Origin: Diaphorobacter sp. HDW4B
GTDB lineage: Bacteria > Pseudomonadota > Gammaproteobacteria > Burkholderiales > Burkholderiaceae_C
NCBI RefSeq assembly: GCF_011305535.1
Contig: NZ_CP049906.1
Span: 682,001-746,000 of the forward strand
DNA length: 64,000 nucleotides
Direction of reading: 5' to 3'
Shown: positions 16,283 to 25,634 of the stretch, one piece after another
How the letters are laid out: every line of letters begins with the position of its first letter
Position numbering within the stretch: position 1 is the stretch's first letter
Translations under genes and position numbers: made by a program
Notes under the pieces: model-generated
What the model was told of the DNA's origin: nothing
The model's input: the letters and a program-made list of their open reading frames with translations, nothing else
The model's database searches: none

Positions 16283-18799
16283 GTGACCCCCTCCAGCCTC
16301 CCAACCCATCCTTCCCGACGCCCCACCCTGCATGCGCTGGCGTTTGCCACGCTCGTTGTCTGCGCAGCGTCTTCAATGGCAAGTCATGCTGCCGACAGCA
16401 CACAGGCAGCGGCCGTGCGCCTTGAAGTCCCGGCCGGTACGCTGGCCGAAACCATCACGCGCATCGGTCAGCTGACGGGACGCAGCATCGTCGCCGATCC
16501 CACGTTGCTCAAGGGTTTGCGTGCACAGCCGATTCACGGTTCGCTGACGGCGGAGCAAGCCGTGCGCAAGGCGTTGGAGGGATCGAAGCTGTCCGTGGAA
16601 GCGCTGCCGGGCGGTGCTCTGCAGATTCGCGAATCGGCAGCTCATCCGCAGCAAAACACACAGGCGCCCGCTCCTGCAGCCGGTGCAAACGCTGTTGCCA
16701 CAAGCGAGCCGTCCGTGCAATTGCCCACCGTCGTGGTCACAGACCAGCGCTCGGACAGCTCGCTGATGCAGCCGACCAGACAGGTCACGGTCATCGAAGG
16801 TCAGGAGTTGAGCGACCTGCGTGCCACCTCGCCCAATCTGGGCACGATGCTGGCGAAAAGCGTGCCGGGTCTCTCGGACTCCAGCCGCAATCTCAGCGAC
16901 TTCGGCATGACGCTGCGCGGGCGCAATGTGCTGGTGCTGGTCGATGGGATTCCGTTGAACACCAACCGCGACAGCTCGCGCAATCTGTCCAATGTGGACC
17001 TCAGCCGCATCGAGCGCGTCGAGGTGCTGCGCGGCAGCAACGCTATCTACGGCAGTGGCGCAACCGGCGGTGTGATCTCGGTGACGACGCGGCCCGTGGG
17101 CGGCGAGTCGGTGGCGCGCACCACGGTGGGGTTCGACTCATCGCTGTCCCAACTGAGCAGCGAGGGGCTGGGCGCTCAGGTGCAGCACTACATGTCGGGC
17201 GCTGGCGAGGTGGTTGATTACGAGGTCGATATCTCGGCACGCCGCACGGGCGGTGCTTTCGACGGTCATGGAAACCGCATTGCGCCGGACGCCAGTCAGG
17301 GCGATCTGTTCGATTCGAACACCTACAGCCTTGGAGGAAAACTGGGGTTTCGCATCGATGCCAACCAGCGCATCCAGCTCGCAGCCAGCCACCTGCGCAC
17401 GCACCAGAAGTCCGACTACGCAAGCGATCCGAGCGTCAACAAGGCGCCTCTCGGCGGCGCGACCGCCAGAGCCATCAAGGGCCTGCAACTCGAAGAGCAG
17501 AATCAGATCGAGAACACCTTGCTGAGCGCCAGCTACGAACACAAGGATCTGGCCGGCAGCATGCTGTCCGCCATGGTCTACGGTCGCGACAACTACGTGC
17601 GCTTTGTGCCATCGGACTCGCGCACCAACACCAACCGTGGCAACTTCGTCGATCAGGTCATGCAGAACAACAAGGTGTTCGGCGGACGCCTGACCATCAC
17701 GACGCCGTTGGGCGAGGACAAGAACACCAAGGTCGTCTGGGGTGCTGACTACATTCAGGAGCGCAGCAACATGCCGCTGGACACCTTCGATGCAGCCACC
17801 TATGACGCCAGCGGCGGGCTCGTGTTTCGTCGCACCGGCCAGCGCATCTACATGCCCTGGGTGAGCGTGAAAAGCGCGGGGGCGTTCGCGCAGCTTCAGC
17901 ACAAGTTCAACGACCAATGGTCGGCTGAAGGTGGCTTGCGTTATGAAAAATCGCGAGCGAGCTTCGATGACTTCCAGCCTCTGTCGCAGTCGCGCCTGAG
18001 CAATCCAGCCACGGTGTCCGGCGGCAAGGTAGCCTACGATGCTGTGCTCTACAACGCGGGCGTGGCCTTCAAACCAGTGAAGGGGCACGAGCTCTACACA
18101 TCGGTCAGTCAGGGTTTCGACTTGCCCGATGTAGGCCTGCAACTGCGCAATGCCGGAGCCAAGTTCGACATCAACTCCTCCGAGCTTGAACCCGTCAAGA
18201 CCGACAACTACGAAATCGGCTGGCGCGGCACTTTCGGCAGCACCATGGCCACGCTCGCGGTGTTTCACTCACGCTCCAATCTGGGCGCGGTGCAGTCGTT
18301 CAACAACGGCCTGCACCTCACCCGCACGCGAGAGCGCATTCGCGGTGTGGAGCTGACTGCCGATCACTACGGCGACGAATGGTCCACTGGCGGCACGCTG
18401 ACCTGGATGCAGGGCCGCGAGACTCCGCCCGGCGCGACGAGCGATCAGATCATGACGGGCTACCGCATTCCGCCGGTCAAGATCACCGGCTATGTGCAGT
18501 ACAGCCCAAGCGAGCGCTGGAGCCTGCGCACCCAGTTCAACTGGTTTGGCGCGCGCGACTATCGCCTGGCTGATGGCAAGACCCAGTTCGCCCGCGCCGA
18601 TGTGAAGAGCTACTACAGCGTGGATGTCGTCGGACGTTATCAGTTCGACAACAAGAATCACCTCACCGTGGGCGTGCAAAACCTGTTCAACAAGCACTAC
18701 CTGCCGCTGTACAGCCAGCTCATGCGCAGCGGCAAGAACGACAGCCGCCTGCCTGCCGCTGGTGCCACTTTGACGGCGAGCTACACGCACCACTGGTGA
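16283..18799 (+). CDS. TonB-dependent siderophore receptor with STN signalling domain (iron system 1)
   Basis: This is an outer-membrane receptor of the FecA transducer type. After the signal peptide comes an STN domain (LEVPAGTLAETITRIGQLTGRS, then IHGSLTAEQAVRKAL), then a plug (TRQVTVIEGQELSDL, LVDGIPLNTNRDSS, IERVEVLRGSNAIYG) and a beta barrel ending in aromatic His-Trp. I prefer the GTG at 16283 because AAAAGGA precedes it and the signal peptide then has normal length; the ATG at 16211, eight bases after the FecR stop, is the alternative. The receptor takes up a ferric siderophore and signals its presence to FecR. The ligand is unknown; the barrel is closer to catecholate/vibriobactin-like receptors than to hydroxamate ones only by general impression. 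Confidence 0.88.
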   Translation: MTPSSLPTHPSRRPTLHALAFATLVVCAASSMASHAADSTQAAAVRLEVPAGTLAETITRIGQLTGRSIVADPTLLKGLRAQPIHGSLTAEQAVRKALEGSKLSVEALPGGALQIRESAAHPQQNTQAPAPAAGANAVATSEPSVQLPTVVVTDQRSDSSLMQPTRQVTVIEGQELSDLRATSPNLGTMLAKSVPGLSDSSRNLSDFGMTLRGRNVLVLVDGIPLNTNRDSSRNLSNVDLSRIERVEVLRGSNAIYGSGATGGVISVTTRPVGGESVARTTVGFDSSLSQLSSEGLGAQVQHYMSGAGEVVDYEVDISARRTGGAFDGHGNRIAPDASQGDLFDSNTYSLGGKLGFRIDANQRIQLAASHLRTHQKSDYASDPSVNKAPLGGATARAIKGLQLEEQNQIENTLLSASYEHKDLAGSMLSAMVYGRDNYVRFVPSDSRTNTNRGNFVDQVMQNNKVFGGRLTITTPLGEDKNTKVVWGADYIQERSNMPLDTFDAATYDASGGLVFRRTGQRIYMPWVSVKSAGAFAQLQHKFNDQWSAEGGLRYEKSRASFDDFQPLSQSRLSNPATVSGGKVAYDAVLYNAGVAFKPVKGHELYTSVSQGFDLPDVGLQLRNAGAKFDINSSELEPVKTDNYEIGWRGTFGSTMATLAVFHSRSNLGAVQSFNNGLHLTRTRERIRGVELTADHYGDEWSTGGTLTWMQGRETPPGATSDQIMTGYRIPPVKITGYVQYSPSERWSLRTQFNWFGARDYRLADGKTQFARADVKSYYSVDVVGRYQFDNKNHLTVGVQNLFNKHYLPLYSQLMRSGKNDSRLPAAGATLTASYTHHW

Positions 18800-18806
18800 T
18801 CCGGTG

Positions 18807-20027
18807 ATGGCCCGCAAGCTCTGGGTAGCGCTGCACCGCTACCTTGGTCTCGCCATGTTGCTGTTTCTGTTGGTGATCGCGTTCACTGGCAGCGTACTGG
18901 TGTTTGCGCATGAGATCGACGCATGGCTCAACCCTCGCCTGCTGCGCGTGGAGCAGGTGCAGCCCGCACTGGGCGCAGATGAGCTGACCCACCGCATCCA
19001 GCATGCCGACCCGCGCTTGCGCGTGAGTCTGCTGCCGTTGAGCGCGCCCGCCGGCAGCACGTATGAAGTGCGTGTGGTTCCGCGCATTGATGCGGCGAAC
19101 AACAGACCGTATGACCTCGGCTTCGATCGTCTGTACGTCGATCCAGGAAGCGGGAAAATACTTGGACAGCGCCAATGGGGAGCATTGCGGCTGGACCGCG
19201 CACACCTCATTCCATTCATCGACGTGCTGCATCGCAGACTGCAATTGCCCGGCCAATGGGGCATGTGGCTGACGGGCACAGTCGCGATCGTGTGGCTCGT
19301 CTCGTCCCTGCTTGGCGCATGGCTCACGCTGCCGCGCATGGCGTCCTGGCGACAAGAATTCTGGAACAAGTGGAAGCCCGCATGGAGCATCAAACGCGGC
19401 GCATCCGCCACCCGTGTCACGTTCGATCTGCACCGCAGCGTCGGTCTCTGGAGCCTTCCCTTCGCGCTGATGCTAGGCATCTCGGGTGTGTATTTCAGCC
19501 TCGCCGACGAAGTGTTCAAACCCGTGGTCAACTGGTTCTCGACGGTGCATCAGCATCCCGCGCGGTCACTTCCAGTCATCAAGGACAGGCAGCGGCAGCC
19601 CGCGTTCGGCATCGACGAAGCCGTAGTCCGCGCCCGCGCTCGATTGCCCGCGCAGACGCTGAACTATCAACCTTGGTATGCCAACCATCTGGCCAAACAA
19701 GGTGTGTATCGCATTGCATTCAAGGAACCCGGGATGCTGGAACGCGCCTTCAGCCTGCGTTACGAACAGGTCTACATCGACGACCAAACCGGTGAACTGC
19801 GCGCGCTGTATGGCTACCACCACGCCACCAATGGCGAACGGTTTGTGATCTGGCAATACCCGCTGCACACCGGCCGCATCCTCGCACTGTGGGGGCGCAT
19901 CGCCGTCTTTCTGGCCGGAGTCGCCACTTGCGTGATGGCCGTCACCGGGCTCATGGTCTGGCGCAGCAGATCGAGGGCCCGCGCTGACGCGGTCAAGGCC
20001 GGGCGTGTGAAGTCATCCGGAACCTGA
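18807..20027 (+). CDS. PepSY-associated membrane protein (iron-uptake reductase-like)
   Basis: The protein of about 406 residues has four membrane segments: one N-terminal (LAMLLFLLVIAFTGSVLVF), two in the middle (around WGMWLTGTVAIVWLVSSLLG and WSLPFALMLGISGVYFSL) and one C-terminal (IAVFLAGVATCVMAVTGLMVW). Conserved His residues in ALHRYLGL and DLHRSVGLW fit the PepSY_TM family, thought to act as inner-membrane ferric-siderophore reductases or heme-binding redox proteins. A GTG three bases earlier could also serve as start. It follows the receptor by seven bases and completes the operon, suggesting that iron is released by reduction. Confidence 0.85.
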   Translation: MARKLWVALHRYLGLAMLLFLLVIAFTGSVLVFAHEIDAWLNPRLLRVEQVQPALGADELTHRIQHADPRLRVSLLPLSAPAGSTYEVRVVPRIDAANNRPYDLGFDRLYVDPGSGKILGQRQWGALRLDRAHLIPFIDVLHRRLQLPGQWGMWLTGTVAIVWLVSSLLGAWLTLPRMASWRQEFWNKWKPAWSIKRGASATRVTFDLHRSVGLWSLPFALMLGISGVYFSLADEVFKPVVNWFSTVHQHPARSLPVIKDRQRQPAFGIDEAVVRARARLPAQTLNYQPWYANHLAKQGVYRIAFKEPGMLERAFSLRYEQVYIDDQTGELRALYGYHHATNGERFVIWQYPLHTGRILALWGRIAVFLAGVATCVMAVTGLMVWRSRSRARADAVKAGRVKSSGT

Positions 20028-20415
20028 CGTCCGGATCGCCCACTTCATCGATCTTGCGCTTGCGTGAGGCCTCGGCGAACAGGTCGAACCTCAGGGCACC
20101 GCGTGGAGAGACTATCTGATGAATTTGCTGCATTCGTGCGTACACTGATTCCACGAAGGGTTTTGAGAAGATCCCCAAAGAGGTTCAAGAATCCGTCCAA
20201 GGAACAATGGAGACAAATGAGCAGCCGGGGACAGGGCGTGACAAGCATTTCAATAAGATGATTGCGGCGATGAGAGAAGATTTCGAGGTGTTCTTCACAA
20301 GTGCCCGGCGATTGCTGTGCTTTGCGCCTCGCATCCCATTCCGATCCACGGCACATATTTTCCGTTCGATTCGCGAAGAGCATCCCTTGGCCCTAACCTA
20401 CTTCTTATCCATTCC
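20028..20415. other. Gene-poor gap with half of a direct repeat
   Basis: No gene is convincing in these 390 bases, although several short frames exist. Near its right end (20369-20391) there is GATTCGCGAAGAGCATCCCT followed by TGGC, which recurs almost unchanged at about 21880-21902 beyond the next gene. The sequence may include the promoter of the secreted-protein gene at 20416. Confidence 0.35.
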
Positions 20416-21795
20416 ATGATCTCGAATTTCCGGAGTTTTCATTTTGCACGTGCTCTCGGGCTGATGCTGGGCGCGGCTTTGTTTTCGAGCGCATCGTTCG
20501 CCGGTGATTGCTTTAGCCCTGGCGCGTTGAGGATGAGCCATAGAACTGACGACGGGAAGTTCATCTATGTGGCCCTCGATCCGATGAAGTTGCCGCCATC
20601 CGATAGTTCTCTGGTTTGGCGTGAATGGGAACCCCTGATGAATGCAGTTTTGAAGGACAACGCCTTCAGATTTTTCAATGAGAACAGAGACCGCGTTCAA
20701 GGAGAAATCACAATCAGCCCGAACAATAGCCTCTTGCTTTTGACCGGGCTGAGATGCTATCCAACAATGGAGCAGGCCCAACGCTCTTATGAAAGAGACT
20801 TTGGTAGCAGTTGGGATAGCGTAGGCGTCGCTTTGCATGGCAATTGGATTGATCCGGGTGCAAAAGACATCGTTGCCAAAGGCAGTGAACCACCGCCCCC
20901 AAAAGCCGCCAGCGCCGCCGAGTCGCCGCCGCCACAACGAAGCCACAATCTGGAAGCGACAAGGCCGGTTTTTCAGCCCCAGAAGAAGCCTCTCTATACA
21001 TTTCTCGCCCAAGGTAACTTCGGCGCTCCGAGCAAATTCGCGTCTGAGGCAGATGCTTTGCGCGAGCTCGAAAAAGGGTGGGAAGCAGGCCCACGGCGCC
21101 AGTACCCAGATGCATTCAATGTCAAGATCGTTTCGCGGGATCCACCCATCTGCAGGGATCTCAGCCTCACGGATCGTTCTCTGAAGGGCAAGAATACCTG
21201 GCATTGCTATTTGAGAGCCGTGTTCTGGGTGTCAACGACCAAAACGCCGCCGAGCGGTGTGCGATACACCACGACCGAAGCGGAAGGGACAGACAAAGAT
21301 CCCGTATTGGCCAGTAGAGGATCCGGAAATATTGCGCCGCTTCAACTGACCGCGAATTCTCGGCCTGACGACAGCAAGCGCACAGATTCGGGAAGCAGCC
21401 ATGCGAACGGCGCAGCCAACCAGAGATCGGCCCCCGCCAACGATGCCGCAACGCCCGGCGCCGGTGGCAATTCGACCGAAACGCTCCACCGATACACCCG
21501 CGACATCGGCTATGCGGGCGCGATGCTGGCACCGACCAAAGAGGCCGCCATCGAATCGGCGCAAAGGCAGCGAGCCAAGGAAGAGCCGTCATACAGGGAA
21601 TTCGCTTCAGCCAAGGAATTCCGGGTCACAGGCGAAGGTGCTCCGGAGTGCATCAACAATCCTGTCAACAGGCGCCCGGCGTTCAAGGGCGACAATTGGA
21701 TTTGCACCATCAAGGTCAGCTATTACATCGAGTCGCGCCAACAGCCGCCCCTGGGCGCATCGCCTGCGGGCGGCAGCCGGTCCGTCACCAAATAG
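20416..21795 (+). CDS. Large secreted protein of unknown function
   Basis: The start at 20416 gives a clean signal peptide (ARALGLMLGAALFSSASFAGDC); the open frame extends upstream but without one. The 459-residue product has two similar modules: residues about 190-315 and about 365-455 each contain a Cys pair and a 'FNVKIVSRDPPIC...WHCYLRAVFWV' or 'FRVTGEGAPEC...WICTIKVSYYI' pattern, separated by a low-complexity Pro/Ala/Ser-rich linker. The repeated WxC...V..Y/F signature suggests a duplicated extracellular domain held by disulfides. I do not recognise the family. It is a stand-alone gene flanked by an imperfect 23-base direct repeat. Confidence 0.6.
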   Translation: MISNFRSFHFARALGLMLGAALFSSASFAGDCFSPGALRMSHRTDDGKFIYVALDPMKLPPSDSSLVWREWEPLMNAVLKDNAFRFFNENRDRVQGEITISPNNSLLLLTGLRCYPTMEQAQRSYERDFGSSWDSVGVALHGNWIDPGAKDIVAKGSEPPPPKAASAAESPPPQRSHNLEATRPVFQPQKKPLYTFLAQGNFGAPSKFASEADALRELEKGWEAGPRRQYPDAFNVKIVSRDPPICRDLSLTDRSLKGKNTWHCYLRAVFWVSTTKTPPSGVRYTTTEAEGTDKDPVLASRGSGNIAPLQLTANSRPDDSKRTDSGSSHANGAANQRSAPANDAATPGAGGNSTETLHRYTRDIGYAGAMLAPTKEAAIESAQRQRAKEEPSYREFASAKEFRVTGEGAPECINNPVNRRPAFKGDNWICTIKVSYYIESRQQPPLGASPAGGSRSVTK

Positions 21796-22182
21796 CGCCT
21801 CGTTGCGTGGGCGGCAGAAGGCATCGAACCGGTACCGATAAAGCGAGCAAAGAGCCACGGTGCTTCACTTACTCGCACCGATTCGTGAAGAGCATCCTTG
21901 GCGAGAGACTCTGCAGGCTACCATTGCAGCGTCCCACGCCTCTTGCGGCAGGTCGTATCGGACGTCGAGTGTGATCCGTTGATGCACGCGTTACCTTGGA
22001 ATCCAGCCAGTCAGTCCAACGCCGAGCCGTCGGTCACTATGGCCCGCCTCTGGCTGTTTACCGTCGTCGCTGTTCGACCCAAAAGCGACATTCAGAATGG
22101 CATCAGTAAGCAGTCAGTGACAGTTCATTGGTGATTAGTCGCTCATGTACAGTCGGCCATCCCTCACTGCAACCGAATAATC
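21796..22182. other. Gene-poor gap with the second half of a direct repeat
   Basis: About 390 bases have no convincing reading frame. The segment at about 21880-21902 (GATTCGTGAAGAGCATCCTT then GGC) matches 20369-20391 on the other side of the secreted-protein gene. The rest is unremarkable and lower in GC toward the next gene. Confidence 0.3.
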
Positions 22183-22701
22183 ATGCGTATTCAGGCCTTG
22201 CTCAATGACCAACCTATTTGTACTGCTGGGCTTGAGACCAGCGGGTTTCTCAGCGCACACCTAAACACAGAAGTGCGTGGCTCGGAGCCCGACCAAGAGA
22301 ATGTTTTACGGCTGGTCGGTATTGAGACCCACGACACAGAGACTGTGTACATCGATTGGCCGGTTGTAAATATCAAGGAGGGGGATGTCGTAGTACTTAA
22401 ACTCCTACCTGATGGCCCATCAACAGAACCAGTTCAAATGAGGCACAGCGCTGAGGCTACATCAAATCTGCTGGCCAACGCCGCACTTGCCGACCGCGTC
22501 CTGGCCGCTTGCGCTGCGTTTGAATCACAACTTGCAGAGCTCCTTGCTGAGTCAGTATCTCTCGAATCACCCAATGAAGTTGCAAAACTTAGACGCGCGT
22601 ATGTCGCAGTTGCAGCTAGCCTCGGAGAGAACTTGCTCTATCCCGTTTATCGGAATCATGCCTCGCTCATACCTCCAGAGATGCGAGGCACAGCTCTGTG
22701 A
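22183..22701 (+). CDS. Hypothetical cytoplasmic protein, possibly foreign
   Basis: The 172-residue product has no signal peptide or membrane segment. Residues 1-85 look like a compact beta domain (RIQALLNDQPICTAG, ETVYIDWPVVNIKEGDVVVLKLL); residues 95-150 are helical. GC content and codon use are clearly lower than in the flanking genes, suggesting recent acquisition. It stands alone between a gene-poor gap and the convergent end of the catabolic operon. I do not recognise the family. Confidence 0.55.
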   Translation: MRIQALLNDQPICTAGLETSGFLSAHLNTEVRGSEPDQENVLRLVGIETHDTETVYIDWPVVNIKEGDVVVLKLLPDGPSTEPVQMRHSAEATSNLLANAALADRVLAACAAFESQLAELLAESVSLESPNEVAKLRRAYVAVAASLGENLLYPVYRNHASLIPPEMRGTAL

Positions 22702-22781
22702 GCCTCGCCCAAGTGACTGCTCAATCGCTCACCTACTAGCAGCTTGTGGCCGATAGCGCCAGCACGTTCGCAATCCCTCAA

Positions 22782-23567
22782 CTAGCCCCCGTCAGACACC
22801 AGCGTTCCGCCATCGACAACAATGGTCTGCCCCGTAATGAATGCGCCTGCGGCTGAGGCGAGCATCACGGCGATGCCGGCCACTTCATGGGGTTCACCCA
22901 CGCGACGCAATGGGGTCATCGACAGTCGTCGCGCCATGAATTCAGCATCCTGCAACAGGCCTTGCGCCAGAGGGGTGCGAATCAATCCGGGAGCGATTGC
23001 GTTGACACGAATGCCGCTGGGCCCCAGTTCCACAGCCAGATTGCGAGCCAGCTGCGCCAGTGCCGCTTTGCTCAAACCATAGACACCGATGGATCGGTTT
23101 CCACGAAGCGCTGCGATGCTGGCCATCAGCACAATGCTTCCGCTGCCACGCGCTGCCATCGCAGGAACGAGGCCCGCGCATAGCGTGTGAGCGCTGACCA
23201 GATTCACTTGGAATACCTGCTGCCAGTCTTCACTTTTGACTTCAAGCAGCGGTCCTGCGGGCCCTTGCATGCCGGCGTTGCACACGAGGATGTCGATGCT
23301 TCCATATATCGCGAGCGCCTTGGCCGCCAAGTCTTTGGATTGCACTGGATCGGCGAGGTCTGCGCTGAGCACAGAAACTTGGCTACCCCATTCCCGGCAG
23401 CGCTCCGCCACCGATTCAGTCGCGGCCCCTTGGCGATCGGCCAGCACCAGATCGGCGCCGTGCGCAGCGAACGCCAAGGCGACTGCCTGACCAAGCCCTC
23501 CGGCAGCGCCCGTCACGAGCGCGGTCTTGCCGCGTAGATCGAATAGGTTCAGCGCTTCTTCTTTCAC
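22782..23567 (-). CDS. SDR-family oxidoreductase
   Basis: A classical short-chain dehydrogenase/reductase: NAD(P)-binding TGAAGGLG near the N-terminus, NAG in LVCNAGMQGP, and the catalytic Ser with YGLSK. It oxidises or reduces a hydroxyl/keto group. I place the start at the GTG at 23567 because GGGAGA lies four bases upstream; an ATG nine codons earlier (23594) has no such site. It is the last gene of the leftward catabolic operon, separated by about 130 bases from the DenD-like gene, so it could also have its own promoter. It probably acts on a hydroxy-acid or alcohol intermediate of the pathway. Confidence 0.85.
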   Translation of the reverse strand: MKEEALNLFDLRGKTALVTGAAGGLGQAVALAFAAHGADLVLADRQGAATESVAERCREWGSQVSVLSADLADPVQSKDLAAKALAIYGSIDILVCNAGMQGPAGPLLEVKSEDWQQVFQVNLVSAHTLCAGLVPAMAARGSGSIVLMASIAALRGNRSIGVYGLSKAALAQLARNLAVELGPSGIRVNAIAPGLIRTPLAQGLLQDAEFMARRLSMTPLRRVGEPHEVAGIAVMLASAAGAFITGQTIVVDGGTLVSDGG

Positions 23568-23700
23568 GTTGTCTCCCAAGGTGTACTGCTTCATCCGGAC
23601 GATTTCTGCGAAAGGTGCTGCTCAACCACGCGCCTTGCGAAGATGGGCAGCGATGCATCGTCATGATGCATACGGACGCAAAGCTTCAAAACACAAGCGA

Positions 23701-24642
23701 TCAATGTGTGAGAGCACGTCGTATCAATTCCTCTGCGCTGCCGTCATCGCGCAAACCCAACGCACGCGAGGTCTGGTCGTCCAACATGGGGTAGCGGCCA
23801 AACACCGCTTCAAGCATCGCCTGCGGTTCATAGCGCACGAGTTGGGCACCGTCCACTCGGTACATCCGGGACAATGTGTGCACCACTTCTTCCATGGACA
23901 GACGCAACACCGGCAAAGGCCAAGCGCGACGGCTGTCCGTGCCTGGGTCCATGACAGCCGCGTGAATCAGGTTTTCTGCACAACGGCGTGCAGACATCCA
24001 CCACGCAGTGGCCTGTGGACCAACGGGGCAAGTGAAGGGCTCACCGGCAGCCACGGCATGCAGCAAGTCACTCATGAAGGCCGACGCGAGGCCCGACGCT
24101 GTTCTCGGTCGTGCGACGATGCCTGGCAACCGCAACGCACGCCCGTCGAGCAGACCCCGCCGCGTGTAGTCGGCCAGAAGAATTTCGCAGGCAAGCTTGT
24201 GCGCGCCATAGATGAGCGGCGGGCGCAGCGGCGTGGTGTCGGTGACGAGGTCCGGAAGCTTGCTTCCGTAGACGGCGATGGTGCTGGCGTAGACCAATAT
24301 GCGGGGATGCTGGCACGGGATCGCACCCAGCAGGTCAAACAGGTCCATCGTGGCATCGAGATTCACACGACGACTGCCAGCCGGATCGGCCTCTGCGGCC
24401 CCTCCAGGCAATGCCGCAAGGTGAAAGCAGACCTCGGGCGCGAAGTCCGCGATGCGCGCGTGGATGGACTCGTCCCTCAAGTCGCCCTCCATTTTCAGCA
24501 CACCCGGCATGGCTGCAGGAAGCATCCGGTCCACTGCGGCAATGGCCGCGACCGACTGGCCACCGCCAAGACCACCTTCGGCCAGCAGTTGCAAAAGCAT
24601 CGCGCCGATGAATCCACCGGCACCCGTGACAAGCACTTTCAT
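23701..24642 (-). CDS. NAD-dependent epimerase/dehydrogenase (DenD-like extended SDR)
   Basis: The 313-residue product begins MKVLVTGAGGFIGAMLLQ, the dinucleotide-binding loop of extended SDRs, and carries YGAHK (YxxxK) near residue 155. Overall it resembles D-erythronate dehydrogenase (DenD) and related sugar-acid oxidising enzymes rather than sugar epimerases. The start overlaps the FAH-family stop by ATGA; the open frame extending to 24864 is antisense noise. In this operon it probably oxidises a chain-shortened hydroxy acid after ring opening. Its exact substrate is not deducible. Confidence 0.82.
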   Translation of the reverse strand: MKVLVTGAGGFIGAMLLQLLAEGGLGGGQSVAAIAAVDRMLPAAMPGVLKMEGDLRDESIHARIADFAPEVCFHLAALPGGAAEADPAGSRRVNLDATMDLFDLLGAIPCQHPRILVYASTIAVYGSKLPDLVTDTTPLRPPLIYGAHKLACEILLADYTRRGLLDGRALRLPGIVARPRTASGLASAFMSDLLHAVAAGEPFTCPVGPQATAWWMSARRCAENLIHAAVMDPGTDSRRAWPLPVLRLSMEEVVHTLSRMYRVDGAQLVRYEPQAMLEAVFGRYPMLDDQTSRALGLRDDGSAEELIRRALTH

Positions 24643-25634
24643 GCTTGCGGGGCGGCCGCCTGAACGACGCGCTGTTGAATTTCGCCGAACGGCCCATTTC
24701 GACCATCTTCGAACTTGGCCTGCATGCACACACGATCTCCGAAACGCATGAAGCCGGTGCGGATTTCTCCCTGGTCGATCTTCTCGATGATGCGTCGCTC
24801 GGCAATGCACGCAGACCCCGCTGTGCGGGACTGATTGGAGACAGTGCCCGATCCGATGATGCAACCTGCCGTCAACCTGCGCGTGCGCGCAGCATGGGCA
24901 ATGAGCTGGCCGAAGCTGTAGTTCATCTCGCCTCCGTGGGGCTCGCCCACGCGCTCACCGTTCCACTGCACATGCATGCGCATCTGCACGCGGCCGTTGC
25001 GCCATGCATCACCCAGCTCATCGGGTGTCACGGCGATGGGTGCAAAGGAGGTGGATGGTTTGGCATGCAGAAAGCCAAAGCCGGTCTGCATTTCCTCCTG
25101 CCCCAGAGCGCGCAGGCTCCAGTCGTTGATCTGCACAATCAGCCGCACCGCTCTGGCCGCCTCTTCGGGTGACGCGGCCATGGGCACATGCCCCAGCACC
25201 ACGCCGAACTCGCCTTCGAAATCAATGCCATGTGCCTCGCTCGGCAACGGCACATCCTCGAACGGTCCCAGAAAGTCGTCGCTGGCTCCTTGGTACATGA
25301 CCGGAATGGTGTCGAAATTCGGAATCGGCGGAACGTTGAAGGCCTGCTCCATCAAACGCCCATGGTTCAGAAAGGCCGACGCATCCAGCCACTGCGGACT
25401 GCGGGGCAAAGGCGCGGAGCAGGCGTGCGGATCGAAGGCCATCGCACCCGTCTTGTCCCCGGCGTTGAGTGCATCGTACAAATCGCCCAAGGGTCCACAA
25501 ACCGCGTCCCAGCGCTGCACGGCGTCGAGCAGGCTGGTTGCGATACGCGGCACCGGCAACGCGTGTTGCGCGTCGCGAGAGACAAGAACCAAAGCACCAT
25601 CCCGCGTGCCATTTCGAAGTGTCGCGAATTTCAT
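24639..25634 (-). CDS. Fumarylacetoacetate hydrolase-family protein
   Basis: The 331-residue protein has an FAH N-terminal module (MKFATLRNGTRDGALVLV) and a catalytic FAH domain with the acidic metal ligands in IDFEGEFGVVLG and the following GTVSNQ segment near residue 270. Family members hydrolyse C-C bonds of acylpyruvates, or act as hydratases/decarboxylases in meta-cleavage pathways. The length matches two-domain FAH (about 330) rather than the short HpcE type. ATGA overlaps on both sides show tight translational coupling. In the operon it would split a beta-diketo-type product of ring cleavage. Confidence 0.87.
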   Translation of the reverse strand: MKFATLRNGTRDGALVLVSRDAQHALPVPRIATSLLDAVQRWDAVCGPLGDLYDALNAGDKTGAMAFDPHACSAPLPRSPQWLDASAFLNHGRLMEQAFNVPPIPNFDTIPVMYQGASDDFLGPFEDVPLPSEAHGIDFEGEFGVVLGHVPMAASPEEAARAVRLIVQINDWSLRALGQEEMQTGFGFLHAKPSTSFAPIAVTPDELGDAWRNGRVQMRMHVQWNGERVGEPHGGEMNYSFGQLIAHAARTRRLTAGCIIGSGTVSNQSRTAGSACIAERRIIEKIDQGEIRTGFMRFGDRVCMQAKFEDGRNGPFGEIQQRVVQAAAPQA

